Source: Bacillota bacterium
GTDB lineage: Bacteria; Bacillota; Clostridia; Clostridiales; Clostridiaceae
Assembly: GCA_023424785.1 (NCBI GenBank)
Contig: JAFADP010000009.1
Span: 1-7,986 of the forward strand
Length of the DNA: 7,986 nt
Direction: 5' to 3'
Positions 5,393 through 7,986 of the stretch are shown here, piece after piece. The notes under the pieces were generated by a model. That model was not told the origin of the DNA. It ran no database searches and worked only from the letters and a program-made list of their open reading frames with translations. Both the position numbers and the translations under genes were made by a program. How positions within the stretch are numbered: the first letter of the stretch is position 1; each line of letters opens with the position of its first letter.

Positions 5393-5414
5393 TATTCAGA
5401 AAATTTGCTATAAT
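5386..5414 (+). promoter_or_regulatory. Promoter of ndk with extended -10
   Basis: TTTACA (5386-5391), a 17-base spacer and TATAAT (5409-5414) preceded by TGC (5406-5408) make a strong extended -10 promoter. The start would be near 5421, leaving a short leader that carries AGAGGTG. The -35 is shared with the divergent acyP promoter. Confidence 0.8.
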
Positions 5415-5448
5415 CAAAATACAAATATTGTAAGAGAGGTGATTGTCT

Positions 5449-5874
5449 ATGGAGAAAACATTAGCATTAGTAAAACCTGATGGAGTAGAGAGCAATCATA
5501 TTGGTGAAATAATAAGTTATTATGAAAAAGCAGGACTTAAGATAAAAGCACTTAAAATGGTAAAGGTAAGTAAAGAGTTTACTAGACAACATTATATAGA
5601 CTTGAAGGATAAGCCATTTTATGGGGAATTAGTAGACTACTTATCAAGAAGTCCTTTAGTAGCTATAATATTAGAGGGAAAAAATGCTGTTAATTTAGTT
5701 AGAGAAATAAATGGAGCAACTGATCCAAGTCAAGCAAAAGAAGGTACAATAAGGAATAAATATGCAAAAGATAAAACTGAGAATACAGTACATGCATCTG
5801 ATTCTGTAGAGCATGCAAAAAGAGAAATTTCAATGTGGTTTCCTGAATTTATAGATTCATATTTAGATGAGTAA
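5449..5874 (+). CDS. ndk: Nucleoside diphosphate kinase
   Basis: This 141-residue cytoplasmic enzyme transfers the gamma phosphate from ATP to other (deoxy)nucleoside diphosphates through a phosphohistidine. The sequence has LVKPDGV (7-13, Lys9 for ATP), KPFYGELVDYL, NGATDPSQA, EGTIRNKYA (Arg102) and the active-site motif NTVHASDS (112-119) with His115. Length is normal for the family. The ATG at 5449 is chosen because AGAGGTG (5435-5441) sits 7 bases upstream. An in-frame TTG at 5443 would lie almost on top of that site. The gene is monocistronic, with its own promoter and a terminator 25 bases after the stop. Confidence 0.96.
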   Translation: MEKTLALVKPDGVESNHIGEIISYYEKAGLKIKALKMVKVSKEFTRQHYIDLKDKPFYGELVDYLSRSPLVAIILEGKNAVNLVREINGATDPSQAKEGTIRNKYAKDKTENTVHASDSVEHAKREISMWFPEFIDSYLDE

Positions 5875-5899
5875 ATTTTTATAATATAGTATAAGTTAT

Positions 5900-5939
5900 T
5901 TAAGGGTATTAAAAGTAATTTTAGTACCCTTAATATTTT
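5900..5939 (+). terminator. ndk terminator
   Basis: TTAAGGGTATTAAAA (5900-5914) pairs with TTTTAGTACCCTTAA (5919-5933), 15 bp with one G-U and a 4-base loop, followed by TATTTTA. The stem is long but AT-rich at both ends and the T-tract is short. Confidence 0.8.
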
Positions 5940-5975
5940 ACAATAAATCAAAGTTAAATTTTGGTTATGAATTTG

Positions 5976-5984
5976 TGATATAAT
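5976..5984 (+). promoter_or_regulatory. Extended -10 promoter of add
   Basis: TG (5976-5977), one base, then TATAAT (5979-5984) forms an extended -10 element. No good -35 stands at 17 bases (AAATTT at 5956-5961), which extended -10 promoters tolerate. The start would be near 5991, about 39 bases before the GTG start codon. Confidence 0.65.
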
Positions 5985-6029
5985 GTAGATAATAATTGTT
6001 ATAATTAATTTATGAAAGGAGTAATTGGA

Positions 6030-7049
6030 GTGAATTTTAATTTTCCTAAATGTGATTTACATTTTCATTTAGATGGCTCTATGCCACCACATCTTATATG
6101 GAAGTTAGCGAAAGAAAGAAATATAGATTTACCTTCAGATAATTTTGAAGAATTTAGAAAGTATGTGGAGGTAGACGGAAACTGTAGAAGCTTATATGAT
6201 TTTTTAAGATGCTTTAGTATACCTGGTAAGGTACTTCAAGATAAGGCTGCATTAGAAGAAACAGCATATTATATTGTAGAAGAAGAAAGTAAACGAGGTG
6301 TAGTATATTTAGAAATAAGATTTGCACCACAATTACATATAAATAAGGGACTTAGTCAAGAAGAAGTAGTAGAAGCAGTAATTAAAGGTGTAAATAAAGC
6401 AATGAATAATAATACTAATATAAAAGTTGGTGTTATATTATGTGCTATGGTATTAGGGGAATCTGAAGATGTAACAGACTTTAATATGGAAACTTTAAAT
6501 GTCGCAAAAAAATTCTTAGGCAGAGGGGTAGTTGCATTAGACTTAGCAGGAGCTGAAGGCATGAAACCTATGGAAAGCTTTAGAGGTTTATTTGAAAAAG
6601 CTAATGAGCTGGGAGTTCCTTTTACTATACATGCAGGAGAAAGTATGGGACCAGAAAATATTAAAACGGCTATTTCTTTTGGTGCAAAACGTATAGGTCA
6701 TGGAAAAAGTGCTATTGAATCAGAAGAAGTAATGAGAGAAATAAGAGATAAGGGAATTATACTAGAGATGTGTGTTACTAGTAATATTCAATGTAATGTG
6801 GTAAAAGGTATTAACAATCATCCTATAAAAAAATTATATGACTATGGAATAAAAGTTACTGTAAATACAGATGATATGGCAATATTAAAAACTGATATTG
6901 ATAAAGAGTATGAGATTTTAATTAATGAATTAGGGTTTACTTATAATGACTTAATAAAGATGAATATGTACTCAATAGAAGGTGCTTTTATGGAAGAAAG
7001 TGAAAAAGAAAGATATTTAAATGTATTAAAGAGTTATATTAAAGGGTAA
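6030..7049 (+). CDS. add: Adenosine deaminase
   Basis: This cytoplasmic zinc enzyme deaminates adenosine and deoxyadenosine to inosine and deoxyinosine in purine salvage. From the GTG at 6030 it has 339 residues, normal for the family. Zinc-site and catalytic motifs are DLHFHLDGS (His11, His13), TIHAGES (His201, catalytic Glu204), RIGHG (His224) and VNTDDM (Asp281, Asp282). The GTG start is chosen because AAAGGAG (6015-6021) lies 8 bases before it. An in-frame ATG at 6012 would place that Shine-Dalgarno inside the gene and has none of its own. The last motif usually reads NTDDP; here Met replaces Pro, so a related deaminase specificity cannot be excluded. The next gene follows after 20 bases without a terminator. 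Confidence 0.93.
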   Translation: MNFNFPKCDLHFHLDGSMPPHLIWKLAKERNIDLPSDNFEEFRKYVEVDGNCRSLYDFLRCFSIPGKVLQDKAALEETAYYIVEEESKRGVVYLEIRFAPQLHINKGLSQEEVVEAVIKGVNKAMNNNTNIKVGVILCAMVLGESEDVTDFNMETLNVAKKFLGRGVVALDLAGAEGMKPMESFRGLFEKANELGVPFTIHAGESMGPENIKTAISFGAKRIGHGKSAIESEEVMREIRDKGIILEMCVTSNIQCNVVKGINNHPIKKLYDYGIKVTVNTDDMAILKTDIDKEYEILINELGFTYNDLIKMNMYSIEGAFMEESEKERYLNVLKSYIKG

Positions 7050-7069
7050 TTATAAGTAGGGGAGAATTT

Positions 7070-7986
7070 ATGAGTAGAGATATTAAGAATATTAAGGGTA
7101 TAGTTATTTTTATTGGGATCTTAGTAATAATTATTTCATCTATAGGAGTGCTAAAGTTAAAAGATAATAATGATGATAATGATATTTTATTAAAAAGTAT
7201 AATTAATGATGAGGACACTAGTACAATAAATATTAGTAAAAAAGAAAAGGAAATTTCTATAACATCTGTTGGAAATATATTATTTCATGATAAGCAAATA
7301 GAAGGTGCAAAGACATTAGAAGGATATGACTTTACACCAAGTTTTCAATATATTAAAGAGGCAATATCAAAATCAGATTTATCAATAGGTGTACTTGAAG
7401 GTACATTGACTAAAGGTGAGGATTATTCAGGATATCCTTGTTTTAAAAGTCCTTATGAGGTAATTGATGCACTTAAAAACACTGGTTTGGATATTATAAA
7501 TTATGCCAGTAATCATATATTAGATGGAGGAGAAGAGGGATTATTTAATACATTAGAGATAACAAAAGAAAAAGGAATTGATGTTTTAGGAATAAGAGAG
7601 CTTAAAGATGATAAAAGGTACATAATAAAAGAGGTTCATGGAAAAAGAATAGCATTTCTATCATATGTATATGAGAGTGATAGTATAAATGGGGAGCCAA
7701 CTATCAATACAATAAAAATTCCTAATAATCTTATAGATCTTATCAATACTTTCAATTATGAGAAATTAGATGATTTTTATGAAAATGTAAAGATAGATAT
7801 AAGTGATGTAAAGTCAGAAGGTGCTGATTTTATTATTCTATCAATACATTGGGGAGAAGAATATGAAAGTAATGAAAATACAATTCAGAAAGATATAGCA
7901 AATACACTTAGTGAATTAGGTGTTAACATAATATTAGGTTCTCATCCTCATGTAATACAACCTTATGAAACTATAGTAAATAGTAG
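7070..7986 (+). CDS. CapA-family (PGA_cap) membrane-anchored protein, partial
   Basis: The first 305 residues are present; the frame is still open at the window end. A short N-terminus MSRDIKN precedes one hydrophobic segment (about 8-28) with no lipobox or obvious cleavage site, so the protein is probably anchored with its domain outside the cell. A polar linker (30-62) leads to the CapA domain, a calcineurin-like metallophosphoesterase fold named after poly-gamma-glutamate capsule proteins. Conserved blocks are YPCFKSP, YASNH (Asn148, His149), HWGEEY (His260) and GSHPHVIQPYE (His292, His294). Two expected positions differ: GD is GN (Asn69) and NLE is VLE (Val108). AGGGGAG (7058-7064) supports the ATG. 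It probably shares the add transcript. No pgsB/pgsC-like genes are visible, so capsule synthesis is not implied. Confidence 0.88.
   Translation, partial: MSRDIKNIKGIVIFIGILVIIISSIGVLKLKDNNDDNDILLKSIINDEDTSTINISKKEKEISITSVGNILFHDKQIEGAKTLEGYDFTPSFQYIKEAISKSDLSIGVLEGTLTKGEDYSGYPCFKSPYEVIDALKNTGLDIINYASNHILDGGEEGLFNTLEITKEKGIDVLGIRELKDDKRYIIKEVHGKRIAFLSYVYESDSINGEPTINTIKIPNNLIDLINTFNYEKLDDFYENVKIDISDVKSEGADFIILSIHWGEEYESNENTIQKDIANTLSELGVNIILGSHPHVIQPYETIVNS

Noticed and set aside
5443..5448. TTG start for ndk two codons upstream
   Set aside because: It lies one base after the Shine-Dalgarno sequence, too close for initiation. ATG 5449 has normal spacing and gives the usual MEKTLALVKPDG start.
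6012..6029. ATG start for add six codons upstream
   Set aside because: The AAAGGAG ribosome site lies inside this extension and nothing suitable precedes the ATG, so GTG 6030 is preferred.

Overview
The window looks like chromosomal DNA of a low-GC Firmicute, most likely Clostridium in the strict sense. The evidence is the very AT-rich base composition, strong AGGAGG-type ribosome binding sites, canonical TTGACA/TATAAT promoters, a T-box leader, a tandem glycine riboswitch, and a set of housekeeping genes typical of clostridia. I cannot name the species from sequence alone. No mobile element, CRISPR array, tRNA or rRNA is visible, and most of the window is ordinary core genome.

Layout. Positions 1-279 hold the 3' end of an unrecognised gene. 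A strong promoter (295-323) then starts a leader of about 525 nt for leuA (855-2525, 2-isopropylmalate synthase). The leader begins with a leucine-type T-box (about 345-552; specifier CTT) ending in its own terminator. It continues through about 300 nt holding a second multi-helix fold, a second terminator-like hairpin, a three-codon mini-ORF and a long AT-rich hairpin, none of which I can assign to a known family. After the leuA terminator, a second promoter (2672-2700) drives a tandem glycine riboswitch (about 2721-2890). Its expression platform can form a terminator that also buries the ribosome binding site of a sodium/alanine-or-glycine symporter (2950-4317). The open frame from 2800 runs through the riboswitch, and its first 50 codons are not protein.

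Next come a PpaX-like HAD phosphatase (4406-5047, +) and an acylphosphatase (5057-5329, -), which converge on one hairpin. The acylphosphatase and ndk (5449-5874, +) diverge from overlapping promoters that share their -35 base pairs. After the ndk terminator, an extended -10 promoter precedes add (adenosine deaminase, 6030-7049, probable GTG start). Twenty bases later, and probably in the same transcript, a membrane-anchored CapA-family protein begins at 7070 and runs off the window end.

Functional theme. The first half is amino-acid control by RNA: leucine synthesis is tuned by tRNA-Leu charging and glycine/alanine uptake by glycine. The second half is small phosphoryl and nucleotide enzymes (PpaX, AcyP, Ndk, Add) that look like neighbours and not a pathway. 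The observations most worth following up are the unassigned RNA structure between the T-box and leuA, the three-way TCTCTCT switch in the glycine leader, the overlapping divergent promoters at 5363-5414, and two unusual residues at expected metal-site motifs in the CapA-family protein.
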